Source: Oxalobacteraceae bacterium (GTDB lineage: Bacteria; Pseudomonadota; Gammaproteobacteria; Burkholderiales; Burkholderiaceae_D). From it: 61,963 bases of DNA. A program made the translations under genes and the position numbers. Shown here piece after piece: positions 8,823 to 18,183 of the stretch (within the stretch, counting starts at the first letter, position 1; each line of letters begins with the position of its first letter). Where the stretch lies: positions 1 through 61,963 of the forward strand of contig JAJTGE010000022.1 of assembly GCA_021298555.1 (NCBI GenBank), written 5' to 3'. The notes under the pieces were generated by a model. The model saw only the letters and a program-made list of their open reading frames with translations. It was not told the origin of the DNA and searched no databases.

Positions 8823-9572
8823 ATGACTACTGATCGAGATACCACTGGTGGAGTGCGTTGGCACTTGCGTGCTTTTTGGAATCGTAAGCGGTGTCGCCCA
8901 ACGACAGCGTTGATTGCTGATTGGCTCGATGGTATTCAACCGGTATCGCGTGAGTTGCTGCTCATAGGCGGCAGTGCGGGTTGGATGATGTCATCGCGCT
9001 GGCTGCAGCGCTTTGAGCATATTCGGCTGATCGATATCGATCCCCTTGCGCCCACCTTATTTCGCTGGAATCACGGACGCGCATTGAGCAAATCATCGAC
9101 TCGACTTGAGTTCATACAACGCGATGCAATGCGCGATCTGGATGCTATTTTGTCGGAGTATCCACTAGCGACGATTTTTTTCGATAATGTGCTTGGACAG
9201 CATGTGTATCGGGTACTCGAATTTGACAAAGCAGAGTGTGAACTCAATCATATTGCAGAGCGCCTCTCCGGGCGAGATTGGGGCAGTGTGCATGATTTAT
9301 TTTCAGGGCCGGTAGATTCAAATACGTTACCCAGCAAGCCGGAGTTTAGGTTTGATTCTGTGCAGTCTGAGCACGGGCCCAGCGTCGAGGGTGTATCAGG
9401 TAGCGCCTTGCACAGTCGTTTAGCCGCGCAAGTAGGAGGCCAAGGTGAGTGGATGGATCATGCGACGTCAGGTATTTTTTCACTCGGTACTACAACCCGT
9501 TTGATAGCCTGGCCTTTTTTGCCTGGCTATGCCCACTGGTTGCAGGCAGGCTGGGTCCGACCGGATTCTTAA
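8823..9572 (+). CDS. Methyltransferase-like protein of unknown function
   Basis: A 249-residue cytosolic protein. The segment ELLLIGGSAGWMMSSRW then IRLIDIDPLAPTLFRWNHG has the strand-Gly loop-strand-acidic pattern of a SAM-binding Rossmann fold, and IQRDAMRD could contact the adenine. IFFDNVLGQ follows at the place of motif IV. This suggests a methyltransferase or a spermidine synthase-like fold, but catalytic identity is not clear. It stands alone between a lipoprotein gene and carbonic anhydrase. Confidence 0.55.
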   Translation: MTTDRDTTGGVRWHLRAFWNRKRCRPTTALIADWLDGIQPVSRELLLIGGSAGWMMSSRWLQRFEHIRLIDIDPLAPTLFRWNHGRALSKSSTRLEFIQRDAMRDLDAILSEYPLATIFFDNVLGQHVYRVLEFDKAECELNHIAERLSGRDWGSVHDLFSGPVDSNTLPSKPEFRFDSVQSEHGPSVEGVSGSALHSRLAAQVGGQGEWMDHATSGIFSLGTTTRLIAWPFLPGYAHWLQAGWVRPDS

Positions 9573-9673
9573 ATTGATTAAAGGTCAGCAGTGAAAGCTA
9601 GACGCCGTTTACCCGGTAGAATACCTGCAATAGTTAGGTAATCTACCGTCGCTTGATCATGAAGGACCCTGCA

Positions 9674-10471
9674 ATGAAATTTTCGTTTTTACTTACTACT
9701 GCTGCATTGATGCTCGCTACCACTGCGCAGGCTGGTGGCCCGCCGACTGAATGGGGCTATATGGCTCCGAAAGGTGCTAGGCAATGGGGACAGCTGGATC
9801 CTTTATTCAAGGCCTGTGCCACCGGCAAACGCCAGTCGCCAATTAATTTGGATATAGCCGAGGTTGAAAAAGGTGGTCTTAAGCCTATCCCTTTCAACTA
9901 CAAAGCCGGGCCAGCTGACGTACTTCATAACGGGCACACGCTACAGATTAATCCTGCTAACTCCAGCACTGCGCGCTTCGATGGTCTGGAGTATCGGCTC
10001 GTTAATGTTCATTTCCATACGCCCAGCGAAGAAAAAATCAACAGCATGTTGTCGCATATGTCGGCACATTTTTTTCATCGAGCCGGCGATCTTAAACTGG
10101 CAGTTGTCGCAGTAATGTTTAAACTGGGAAAAGAAAATCAGACGCTTAAGGCTATGTTCGACAACATGCCTGACAAAGAAGGAAAGACATTTGCCTTAAA
10201 GAGTTTTAATCCCGCAGAGTTATTACCAGTTGACCCCACCTATTTTTTCTATATGGGTTCGCTCACTGAGCCACCTTGTACCGAAGATGTGAAGTGGTAT
10301 GTCATGAAGACGCAAATGGAAATTTCGTTTGCTCAGCTCGACGCATTCAAAAAACTGTTCCCTATGAACGCCCGCTATACGCAAGCAACTAACGGTCGTC
10401 GAATACAGATGTTAGTGCCAGAAGGTGAAGGCGCACCCGCTGAAAGCGGTGCTAAAGCAGGTAGCCATTAA
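9674..10471 (+). CDS. Alpha-class carbonic anhydrase, periplasmic
   Basis: About 265 residues with a clear Sec signal peptide (cut after TTAQA-GG). It would hydrate CO2 in the periplasm. Family landmarks are WGQLDPLFKACATGKRQSPINL near the N-terminus, the first two zinc histidines in VHFHTPSEE, the third in MSAHFFH, and GSLTEPPCTEDVKW later, which carries the conserved Thr/Pro region. The residue usually Glu two before the third zinc His is Ser here, and the usual SEH is SEE. The ATG at 9674 is chosen because AAGGACC lies 7 bases upstream and the signal peptide starts there. Confidence 0.92.
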   Translation: MKFSFLLTTAALMLATTAQAGGPPTEWGYMAPKGARQWGQLDPLFKACATGKRQSPINLDIAEVEKGGLKPIPFNYKAGPADVLHNGHTLQINPANSSTARFDGLEYRLVNVHFHTPSEEKINSMLSHMSAHFFHRAGDLKLAVVAVMFKLGKENQTLKAMFDNMPDKEGKTFALKSFNPAELLPVDPTYFFYMGSLTEPPCTEDVKWYVMKTQMEISFAQLDAFKKLFPMNARYTQATNGRRIQMLVPEGEGAPAESGAKAGSH

Positions 10472-10564
10472 CAACTGAATAAACGTGCAATAGCACTGTA
10501 ACAAACCAGATAAGAAAGCAGAAAGCAAGCGAGTTGAACCCGCAATGGTTACATCGCTGCTTTG

Positions 10565-10948
10565 TTAGATTTTATCCAGTGACTGATGTAAGCGAAGCAG
10601 CTTTTCTTTTAGTTCGGGGCGGGCATCGATCAGATCAGCATTGGTGGTGAGTTGACGACCTTGCGGTGCTTCGTTTTCGTCTGAGGGTGTTTTTATTTGC
10701 TCAGCAGGTAAAAACCAGTAGATAGCTGTGAAGATAAGGCTAACCATTAGCCATAGTATCCAGATACTTCCTGCGGGTATGGCCTTCAACTGCGCCAGTG
10801 CGGAAAATTCGCTCAGCCAGTTACCCCAGCCTAATCTCAACCACCACAGCAGGCTGCTCTGGGTTAATGCTATCCAAATCGACACAGCAAAAAAGAGCAG
10901 CCAGTTCAGACCAAGAAAATAGTACGGGCGACGGGCACTGTCTCGCAT
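10565..10948 (-). CDS. Hypothetical membrane protein with two helices
   Basis: A 127-residue protein with two hydrophobic segments (YFLGLNWLLFFAVSIWIAL and AGSIWILWLMVSLIFTAIYW) and a polar C-terminal tail ending in a helical LKEKLLRLHQSLDKI. It starts 8 bases after the true end (10956) of the frameshifted upstream gene, so the two form an operon divergent from the ParA gene. No family recognised. Confidence 0.55.
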   Translation of the reverse strand: MRDSARRPYYFLGLNWLLFFAVSIWIALTQSSLLWWLRLGWGNWLSEFSALAQLKAIPAGSIWILWLMVSLIFTAIYWFLPAEQIKTPSDENEAPQGRQLTTNADLIDARPELKEKLLRLHQSLDKI

Positions 10949-10955
10949 GCAGGCC

Positions 10956-11403
10956 TCAGGCCTTGAGTGCGGCGACTAGCTTGTCACTGAGTGATTCAGC
11001 AATTTGCATACGTAGTCGCGATGTTTCGTGCACTTCCTGTTCGCTGCGATACGCTGAGTACGCTTTCGACTTCCAGAATCAAGGCTTGGATACGTTCTTC
11101 CAGCGCTTTTTTCTCTTGCAGCTTAGTGCCAATGAGTTTGATGGCCGTATGCACTTGTGACCAGGCCTGTAGGCGAGGATCATTGATTTGCAGGCTGTCG
11201 AATACGTCTTGTATTGATTCGCCCAGATTCATCAACGCTTCTGATGAAAATTGCTGCACCTCAGTGTCTTCAACGCGAGGTTCGACACGAATTTCTTTGC
11301 GTGCATGATCATGCAGGGAAACGACTTCGGCCGTTGCAGCTTCTGTCCAGCCAGCCTTAGGCTCGAAGCGCATCATGGTCGGTTTTGACGATGTTTTTGC
11401 CAT
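10956..11403 (-). pseudogene. Helical cytosolic protein gene with a frameshift
   Basis: Read from ATG 11403 (AAAGG ribosome binding site 7 bases upstream) the product is a mostly helical, charged protein. In its native frame it stops at 10996 with an unlike tail (SVSQRTGSARN). Shifting by one base at the AAA run (plus-strand TTT at 11064-11066) gives a continuous helical C-terminus, AYSAYRSEQEVHETSRL and onward to LVAALKA, ending at 10956 directly before the next start. One extra A in the run is the simplest explanation: a real frameshift, a slippage site, or a sequencing error. Function unknown; it is divergent from an orphan ParA gene. Confidence 0.6.
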
Positions 11404-11420
11404 AATCAAACCTTTCTTCA

Positions 11421-11458
11421 GAAAAATGTTGAATTATCGAAAAATGTTGATCTATACT
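11421..11458 (+). promoter_or_regulatory. Promoter with paired direct repeats upstream of ParA-like gene
   Basis: Two copies of GAAAAATGTTGA (11421-11432 and 11439-11450) lie 18 bases apart start to start. A sigma-70-like promoter overlaps them: TTGAAT (11429-11434), 18-base spacer, TATACT (11453-11458). Repeat 2 fills the spacer, so a bound protein would block RNA polymerase. The transcript would run to the ParA gene at 11553. Confidence 0.5.
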
Positions 11459-11552
11459 TGCAGTTATATTATGGCAAAATTTCCCTCAAGGCAACACTTT
11501 TTGGGGAATGCTCCCAAAAATCAACGGCTTGCGAGAAAATCAGAGGATTACC

Positions 11553-12425
11553 ATGAGCAAGGCACTTAAAATACTGATAACCAGCCAAAAGGGTGGTGTA
11601 GGTAAAAGTACGGTTTCAGCAAATTTAGCGGCTTACTTTTCTTACATATCAGGCAAGAAAACCTCGCTCATAGATTTTGACCATCAGGCAACTTCGGGTA
11701 AGTGGGTAAAAAAAGCATATCCCATAGGCATTAATTGCCAAACAGTGGATTTGCCTAACGCCAAAGGTTCGGGTGTGGCTCTGCTAAAAGCAAAAGAGGC
11801 CTTGCGAAAATCGGTCGACGTGATGGAGATAGTGATCGTCGACCTGACCTGGAATGATGTTCTTCCGCCAGATTTCTTGTTTGAATTTGATTTGGTTTTA
11901 GTGCCTAGTTCGCTCTCACGCGTGGAATTAGATAGCACCCTCGAATTCGTTAATCGTTTTTCGTTTGTATTCAACTCACGCATGCGCAATCCACCCAAGC
12001 TGGTGATTGTTCCTAGCCGTGTGGACAACTTATCTACCTACGAAGGTATTTTCTCCAAGTCGTTTAGTGCCGGATTCTTCCTTTCGCCGCCAGTGATGTA
12101 CAGCACCAGTGCGGGCGACTTCTTTGGAAATGAATTCTTCGTCATGACGAGTAATCAAGAGATACGCGAGAACTTCCTTGATTTTGGTCGTTCGATTGAG
12201 CAGCTTGGTCAGACCGAGGCCGACATACGTTCTACCTCCAAGCAGGCCAGCCTGACACATAAAGTCAGTGGTTCCATACTGGATCGTTTTCGTGCCGTTC
12301 GTAACTCCACCCCTGAGCCAGCTATCCGCCCAGCTTCAAGCGAGAGTTCACCTCTGGGCATAGCTTCGCGTTCGCGAGTCAAGTCAGCCATACCCTCATT
12401 TTTAATGATGGGCCGTGACAGCTAG
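11553..12425 (+). CDS. ParA/MinD-family ATPase, orphan
   Basis: A 290-residue P-loop ATPase. The deviant Walker A motif QKGGVGKST lies at residues 12-20; IDFDHQATSGKW corresponds to the switch region and IVIVDLTW to Walker B. Such proteins position DNA or large protein assemblies. There is no ParB gene or obvious parS beside it, so a chromosomal partition role is unlikely. The C-terminal 50 residues are Ser/Pro-rich and probably unstructured. Start at 11553 is fixed by AGAGGA and by the Walker motif. Nearby motB and its helical divergent partner make a cell-positioning role possible, but that is inference. Confidence 0.8.
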   Translation: MSKALKILITSQKGGVGKSTVSANLAAYFSYISGKKTSLIDFDHQATSGKWVKKAYPIGINCQTVDLPNAKGSGVALLKAKEALRKSVDVMEIVIVDLTWNDVLPPDFLFEFDLVLVPSSLSRVELDSTLEFVNRFSFVFNSRMRNPPKLVIVPSRVDNLSTYEGIFSKSFSAGFFLSPPVMYSTSAGDFFGNEFFVMTSNQEIRENFLDFGRSIEQLGQTEADIRSTSKQASLTHKVSGSILDRFRAVRNSTPEPAIRPASSESSPLGIASRSRVKSAIPSFLMMGRDS

Positions 12426-12463
12426 TAATCAAAACTAGAACTAAACTCAGCTTATCCCGCCGC

Positions 12464-13171
12464 TTATTTTTTGTCTTCGCCACCCGGTGGCGGAGGTGGC
12501 GGTGGTGTGCCATAGAGCAGCGCTGCTACCCTTGGGTTTTCCGCAGCGATAGCCTCAAGCAGTGAATCAACGATCACCGCCAACCCAGCGGAGTCGGCTG
12601 TTCCCATCCATTGCGATCGATTGTTCCGAATCATCAATAGCTGTTCAACCGAGCACTGTTTTGCCCGCTGCTTAAGCCAGGTTTGTGCCTGAGCGCGACG
12701 CTTGATCACATCTTGTGTATCGATACCGATGGCACGAAATTCAGCCACTACGCATGGCGGGCCGTCTGGCTTGGCTGGTTTTGCTGCTTCAGCATCGGCG
12801 CTCTTAACAGCGCTATCTGGCGTAGCGGGGGGAGTTTTGGCTGCATCGCTCTTGGTTGGTGTAGCAGGGGGAACAGTTACAGTCTTGTTGGGTGTGTCGG
12901 TCGGTTTTTTTGCATCGGCTGCAGTTGCTGGTTTTGCTGCAGCAGGTTGCGCTTTTGGATCAGGATTTTTTCCATCGGCGGGTTTTGCAGTCGCTGGTGC
13001 GGGTGTGGTCGCAGCTGATGGATTAGCGGCCGTGGCAGGGTTTGCTTTAGTGTCGGTTGGTTTGGCCGCTGCCGCCGGGGCAGTTGATGCCGCAGGTGTG
13101 TTTTGACCCTGCGCCGTGGACATCGCCAGCAACAAAGTCAGCAAAACCGGCGTGATGGATAAAACGCGCAT
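12464..13171 (-). CDS. Exported Ala/Pro-rich protein in operon with motB
   Basis: About 235 residues: a signal peptide (MRVLSITPVLLTLLLAMSTAQG), a long Ala/Pro/Lys/Thr low-complexity linker of about 120 residues, then a compact domain (about 80 residues) with two cysteines (PPCVVAEFRAIGIDT and AKQCSVEQLLMIRNNRSQW), ending in a polyproline tail. The linker could span the periplasm or peptidoglycan. It starts 4 bases after the motB stop, so it is co-expressed and may assist stator assembly; that role is inference. Start 13171 is chosen for the signal peptide. Confidence 0.65.
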   Translation of the reverse strand: MRVLSITPVLLTLLLAMSTAQGQNTPAASTAPAAAAKPTDTKANPATAANPSAATTPAPATAKPADGKNPDPKAQPAAAKPATAADAKKPTDTPNKTVTVPPATPTKSDAAKTPPATPDSAVKSADAEAAKPAKPDGPPCVVAEFRAIGIDTQDVIKRRAQAQTWLKQRAKQCSVEQLLMIRNNRSQWMGTADSAGLAVIVDSLLEAIAAENPRVAALLYGTPPPPPPPGGEDKK

Positions 13172-13175
13172 GACT

Positions 13176-14198
13176 TTATCCTTTGGGTGTCTGGTCCTGA
13201 TACAGGATGGTGATACTGATACGGCGGTTGCGCGGATCGGCCGGGTTATTTGGAACGTAAGGTACGGTATCTGATACACCTTCTATACGATAAAAACGAC
13301 TGTCTGGCAGACCCGCTTCAGACAACAAACGGCGGGTAGCTTCAGCGCGCATGCCTGAAAGCGACCAATTGCTATTGACGCCATCGTCATACGCCAAGCT
13401 GTCAGTGTGACCGCGCACGGCAACCTTGTTAGGCATGGCAGCCAGCGATTTCGCGACCTCTTTGATTAAGGTGAAGGCCTTTGCCTGCATCTTGTTGGTA
13501 CCCAAACCAAACATAGAGAAATCGGCCTTGTCGATAATTTCTATGCGTAAGCCATCTTTCTCGCGAACGAACTTCACCTGTTCTTTGATTTTCGATAGTT
13601 CTTTGTTCATCGACAGCTTTTCTTTGACTTCTTGTTCTAGCTTGTCGAAATTTTTCTGGTCGGTTTCAGCGGCAATTCGAGCCCTTTCTTCGGCAGAAAT
13701 TTCTTCAGGATTTTTATCCTTGGTTTCATCCTTAACTTTTCCGTCGCCTTTCTGCGTGCCAGCCTCTGATCGAGGCGTCTCACGGTGCAGAAAACTGGTG
13801 GTTTTACCTGCATAGGGCATGGCATCGCTGTCCATGACAGAGAAGCCACCTATCAAGCCGCCAGGACCAGGACGCTCGCCCATAGCGACCGCACTATGAG
13901 AAGTCGGTCGAAAGTAATCTGCAATACTTTTTTTCTGGCTGTCATTCGTGGCGCCAAGCAACCACATGAGCAGAAAAAACGCCATCATGGCCGTCATCAT
14001 GTCGGCCAGCGCAATTTTCCAGGCGCCGCCGTGAGCACCGGCATGGTCACCATCAATTTTCTTCTTTTTAACAATAATAGGAGGACCTGCCGGGGGGGCA
14101 GCCTCCTCATCCGGTACCTCAGGTACGGCATCGGGATCAACGTATTCTTCCGGTGCTGCGTCTTCGGTTTCGGTATCTTTTGCGTCTTCGTCAGCCAT
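13176..14198 (-). CDS. motB: Flagellar motor stator protein MotB
   Basis: A 340-residue stator subunit. An unusually long acidic N-terminal tail (about 50 residues rich in Asp/Glu/Pro) precedes the single membrane helix, whose proton-binding Asp is at about residue 66 in WKIALADMMTAMMAFFLL. The periplasmic C-terminus is an OmpA-like peptidoglycan-binding domain with VRGHTDS, WSLSGMRAEATRRLL and NRRISITIL. A charged coiled-coil-like stretch (about 150-215) links them. motA is 11 kb away on the opposite strand. It is divergent from the gamma-glutamyltransferase gene. Confidence 0.93.
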   Translation of the reverse strand: MADEDAKDTETEDAAPEEYVDPDAVPEVPDEEAAPPAGPPIIVKKKKIDGDHAGAHGGAWKIALADMMTAMMAFFLLMWLLGATNDSQKKSIADYFRPTSHSAVAMGERPGPGGLIGGFSVMDSDAMPYAGKTTSFLHRETPRSEAGTQKGDGKVKDETKDKNPEEISAEERARIAAETDQKNFDKLEQEVKEKLSMNKELSKIKEQVKFVREKDGLRIEIIDKADFSMFGLGTNKMQAKAFTLIKEVAKSLAAMPNKVAVRGHTDSLAYDDGVNSNWSLSGMRAEATRRLLSEAGLPDSRFYRIEGVSDTVPYVPNNPADPRNRRISITILYQDQTPKG

Positions 14199-14349
14199 CG
14201 CGCTTTCTCATGCAGACTTGTCGGCTTATACATCGACATTTGGCAAACAAACTCAAGGCTTAACCATCTTGAGAAGGAAAATGTCGTTTATAAGTGTGTT
14301 CTTTATGAAACATAATACCGCACATATTTCCACGGAGGATAGTTTCCTA

Positions 14350-16092
14350 ATGACCCGTTATCTCACTGGCGGCTTGCTGCTGGCCTGTATTTTTGGCTAT
14401 TCGCTGGCCTATGCACAAAGCCCTGGTTCGTCCGATGCCAATCCGGAGCTGGCCACCGCCAGTCGCGAGAAATCATTGGTTCGTTCAAAACGATGGATGG
14501 CCGCTGCAGCCAATCCTTTCGCAACGCAAGCAGGGAATCAGATTTTGCGCGAGGGAGGATCCTCCGTGGATGCCGCCATCGCCATGCAACTGGTGCTGGC
14601 GCTGGTGGAGCCGCAATCTTCAGGTTTGGGAGGCGGCGCATTTCTGCTGACCTTTGACCCGTTTAACCGCCGAGTGCGCAGTTATGACGGTCGCGAAACC
14701 GCACCTGCGGCAGCCGATGCCCACCGCTTTGTGCGTGATGGCAAAGCGCTCGCATTTGGCGCGGCGGTGAATAGTGGTCTCTCGGTTGGAACGCCGGGCG
14801 TGCTGCGCATGTTGGAGCTGGCTCACCGTCAGCATGGACGTTTGCCATGGAAGCGGCTGTTTCAACCTGCAATTGATTTAGCCACGCAGGGTTTTCCAGT
14901 ATCAGCGCGACTGCATGCTCAGATTGCCGGCAACCGCGAGCTGTTTGCCCAGCTTGCAGCGCGTGATTATTTTTATCCGCAAGGTAAGCCCGCACCGATA
15001 GGCTACGTGCTTAAAAATCCGGAACTCGCTGAGGTACTCCAGCAGGTCGCTGAGCTGGGGGTTGCTGTTTTTTATCAGGGCGAAATTGCACAAGCTATCG
15101 TGGATGCGGTGCATAGTCATGCGCAAGCGGGTGACCTAAGTCTGGACGACTTAAAAAATTACAAGGCCAAAGAACGCAAGCCGGTTTGCAGTAATTACAA
15201 ACAACACCAAGTGTGCGGAATGGGGCCGCCTTCATCAGGTGGCATAGCAGTCTTGCAGATGCTAGGGATGCTCGAGCAGCACAGGCTTGATGACATGATG
15301 CCCATGTCGCTAGAGGCGGTACATTATTTTTCCGAAGCAGGGCGCCTGGCGTATGCTGACCGCGATCGGTACATAGCAGATCCCGATTTTATTTCGGTGC
15401 CTGTCGAGGGCTTGCTCGACAAATACTATTTAAGCGCGCGAGGTGCGCAAATTGATAGCCGCAACAGCATGGGTACGGCATTGCCAGGCGATGTGTTGAC
15501 GCTCCTTAAGTCGCGCGGTGCAGACACGGCTCGCGACTTGCCGTCGACTACGCATCTGGTTGCAGTCGATCGTTACGGGCAGGGTGTGTCCATGACCAGT
15601 ACGATAGAAGCTGAATTTGGTAGCAAGATTTTTGTTCGTGGTTTTTTACTAAACAACCAGCTTACTGATTTTTCATTAAAGCCCAAGGATACTTCTGGCC
15701 AGTGGGTTGCCAATCGCGTTGAGTCAGGCAAACGACCCCGTAGCACGATGGCCCCTGTCATCATTACTAAAAATAATCAGCTGTACATGCTGGCAGGCTC
15801 ACCGGGTGGCAGTGCGATTGCTAATTTTGTGACCAAGACATTGATAGGCGTAATTGATTGGAATCTCAACGTTTACGAGGCCATCAAACTGCCCAACATG
15901 GGTAGTCGCAACCGTGACACGGAAATTGAAAAAGGCACAGCGCTAGAAGCGCTGGCACCCGCATTGCGCGAAAAAAATCATCGTGTAAACAGTTTTGCTA
16001 TGCCCAGCGGTATTCAGGCCATCGTGCGTGAGTCAGATGGATTTTCTGGCGGTGCTGATCCGCGTCGGGAGGGCAGCGTTGCAGGTGAATAG
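14350..16092 (+). CDS. ggt: Gamma-glutamyltransferase, periplasmic
   Basis: A 580-residue secreted N-terminal nucleophile hydrolase that cleaves glutathione and gamma-glutamyl peptides. The signal peptide runs to SLAYAQ. The precursor cuts itself before the catalytic Thr in PSTTHLVAVD (Thr at about residue 400), giving large and small subunits. Further family motifs are SGLGGGAFLLTFD, YDGRETAPAAA, PPSSGGIAVLQML and GSPGGSAIANF. Start at 14350 is set by the signal peptide and GGAGG 11 bases upstream. It is divergent from motB. Confidence 0.93.
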   Translation: MTRYLTGGLLLACIFGYSLAYAQSPGSSDANPELATASREKSLVRSKRWMAAAANPFATQAGNQILREGGSSVDAAIAMQLVLALVEPQSSGLGGGAFLLTFDPFNRRVRSYDGRETAPAAADAHRFVRDGKALAFGAAVNSGLSVGTPGVLRMLELAHRQHGRLPWKRLFQPAIDLATQGFPVSARLHAQIAGNRELFAQLAARDYFYPQGKPAPIGYVLKNPELAEVLQQVAELGVAVFYQGEIAQAIVDAVHSHAQAGDLSLDDLKNYKAKERKPVCSNYKQHQVCGMGPPSSGGIAVLQMLGMLEQHRLDDMMPMSLEAVHYFSEAGRLAYADRDRYIADPDFISVPVEGLLDKYYLSARGAQIDSRNSMGTALPGDVLTLLKSRGADTARDLPSTTHLVAVDRYGQGVSMTSTIEAEFGSKIFVRGFLLNNQLTDFSLKPKDTSGQWVANRVESGKRPRSTMAPVIITKNNQLYMLAGSPGGSAIANFVTKTLIGVIDWNLNVYEAIKLPNMGSRNRDTEIEKGTALEALAPALREKNHRVNSFAMPSGIQAIVRESDGFSGGADPRREGSVAGE

Positions 16093-16122
16093 GCGCCGCT
16101 GCCATGCTGTTTAGGCCTCTGC

Positions 16123-18066
16123 TTATATTTCTATTTTGGTGCCCAGTTCTACGACTCGATTAGGTGGAATTTTAAAAAAGTCGGACGGCTTGGCAGCGTT
16201 TTGCATCATCCACGCAAACAAACGCTCACGCCAGATCGCCATGCCCGGTAAGTTACTCGGAACGATAGTGTCGCGCGCAAGGAAAAACGATGTGCCAGAC
16301 AGCTCTAGTGTCATGCCTGTTTTTTGTTCTAACAGAGCCATCACGTGATTGATATCGGGTGTTTCTTTAAATCCGTGTACAGCACGCACAACAAAAATAT
16401 TTCCGGCTAATTCTGTGACGGTGAGTCGTTCTTCATCGCGTACATAAGGCACATCCCAGATCGATAATTTTAAAAAGATCACGCGCTCATGCAGTACGCG
16501 GTTGTGCTTAAGATTGTGTAATAAAGCCACGGGCACAAAGTCGATATGCGCAGTGAGAAAAACCGAGGTGCCATCCACCCGGTGTGGTGGATGAGCCAGT
16601 AACGCTGAAACAAAGTCTTGCAGGCGTATAGAGTCTGCAACGACGCGTTCGCGCAGCAGACGCCGGCCTTTGTACCAAGTTGTTAGCAGCAGGAAGCAGA
16701 TCGCACCCAAGCCCAGCGGGTACCAACCCCCATCTTTCACTTTGATGAGATTGGCAGTCCAAAAAGAAAAATCAACGATGAAAAACAGAGCTGCTAGCGT
16801 GAATACAAAAATCGGTTTGATTTTCCATTCTTTGTACATCACTACGGCCAGCATGGTGGTGGTAATCAACATGGTGGTTGTAACCGATATGCCATAGGCT
16901 GCCGCTAAATTACCCGATTCTTTAAATTGAACGACGGTGAACATGACGAGCACCAGCAGTGCCCAATTCACCATGGGCATGTAAATCTGACCGCGTTCAG
17001 TTTCTGACGTGTGCAGAATCTCCATTCGTGGCAACAGGCCGAGCAATATGCCCTGATTGGCTAATGAAAAAGCTCCAGAAATAACCGCCTGCGATGCAAT
17101 CACGGTAGCGGCGGTTGCCAAGCACACCATAGGCCACAGTGCCCACTCAGGTGCCATCAGATAAAAGGGATTGTGTATGGCTTCTGGGTTGGATAAAACG
17201 AGTGCACCCTGTCCAAAATAATTAGCCAGTAGTGCTGGTAATGCCACTAGCAACCAGGCAAGTCGTACAGGCTTACGTCCGAAGTGACCCATGTCGAGAT
17301 AGAGCGCTTCAACGCCGGTGACGGCCAGTACAACCGACCCCATCACGATATACGCTTGGAACGTGTGTTGCTGAATGTATGAAATCGCATACAAAGGGGA
17401 GACCGACGCCAGTATCTGAGGATTACCGATAATGTTCGTCACACCCAATAGCGCCAGTACGGCAAACCAGATCACCATAATCGGACCAAATAATCGCCCG
17501 ACAGCAGCGGTGCCATAACGCTGTACATAAAAAAGCAGGACGACGATAACGAGAGTAATAGGAATGACATACCGTTTCATATCCGGTGTAATAACTTCCA
17601 GCCCCTCAATCGCGGACAGCACAGAAATGGCAGGTGTAATGACTGATTCGCCCAGCAGCATGCACGCACCCAACGCGCCTAGCATGAGCAGGCCGGCTGA
17701 AAGTTTTTGCTGGTCAGATCGCGTAGCTCGTAAGGCCAACGCCATGAGGGATAGCACACCACCTTCACCATTGTTATCAGCACGCAAAACAAAGATTACG
17801 TATTTCACGGTCACGATCAAAATCAATGACCAAAAAATCATGGAAATAATGCCCATCACAGCACCGGCCGAGTAGGGTATGCCGTGCTCAGGGCTAAAGC
17901 ATTCTTTCAATGCATACAAAGGACTGGTGCCTATGTCGCCAAACACTACTCCTATGGCGGCTAAAACTAGAACGGATGTCGGTGCATTAGCGTGGTAGCC
18001 CGCTGCTGACAGGTGAACTGGCTCCATCACAGAAGATGTTGAAAATTCGGGATTACTGATTGCCAC
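16123..18066 (-). CDS. kup: Kup low-affinity potassium transporter
   Basis: A 647-residue inner-membrane K+/H+ symporter of the KUP/HAK/KT family. The N-terminal signature [15 protein letters not shown] is intact. Around twelve hydrophobic helices follow, with [19 protein letters not shown] and YFGQGAL being typical of the family. A roughly 150-residue soluble C-terminal domain completes it. Length is normal. It is first in sequence of a minus-strand group but separated from the upstream damaged haem-protein gene by about 115 bases. Confidence 0.95.
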   Translation of the reverse strand: MAISNPEFSTSSVMEPVHLSAAGYHANAPTSVLVLAAIGVVFGDIGTSPLYALKECFSPEHGIPYSAGAVMGIISMIFWSLILIVTVKYVIFVLRADNNGEGGVLSLMALALRATRSDQQKLSAGLLMLGALGACMLLGESVITPAISVLSAIEGLEVITPDMKRYVIPITLVIVVLLFYVQRYGTAAVGRLFGPIMVIWFAVLALLGVTNIIGNPQILASVSPLYAISYIQQHTFQAYIVMGSVVLAVTGVEALYLDMGHFGRKPVRLAWLLVALPALLANYFGQGALVLSNPEAIHNPFYLMAPEWALWPMVCLATAATVIASQAVISGAFSLANQGILLGLLPRMEILHTSETERGQIYMPMVNWALLVLVMFTVVQFKESGNLAAAYGISVTTTMLITTTMLAVVMYKEWKIKPIFVFTLAALFFIVDFSFWTANLIKVKDGGWYPLGLGAICFLLLTTWYKGRRLLRERVVADSIRLQDFVSALLAHPPHRVDGTSVFLTAHIDFVPVALLHNLKHNRVLHERVIFLKLSIWDVPYVRDEERLTVTELAGNIFVVRAVHGFKETPDINHVMALLEQKTGMTLELSGTSFFLARDTIVPSNLPGMAIWRERLFAWMMQNAAKPSDFFKIPPNRVVELGTKIEI

Positions 18067-18183
18067 GATTATTTCCTGTAGTGATAGTTGTGCAAATCCG
18101 GAAATGAATTAATACATAGAATCAAGACAAACATAGCCACAGTTTGCCTGCATAGGCTGGGTTACTTTGCATAAAAGAGATAC

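Noticed and set aside
12702-13106. Long Ala/Gly-rich open frame opposite the motB partner gene
   Set aside because: It is the complement of the low-complexity Ala/Pro linker; such repeats leave the opposite strand open by chance.
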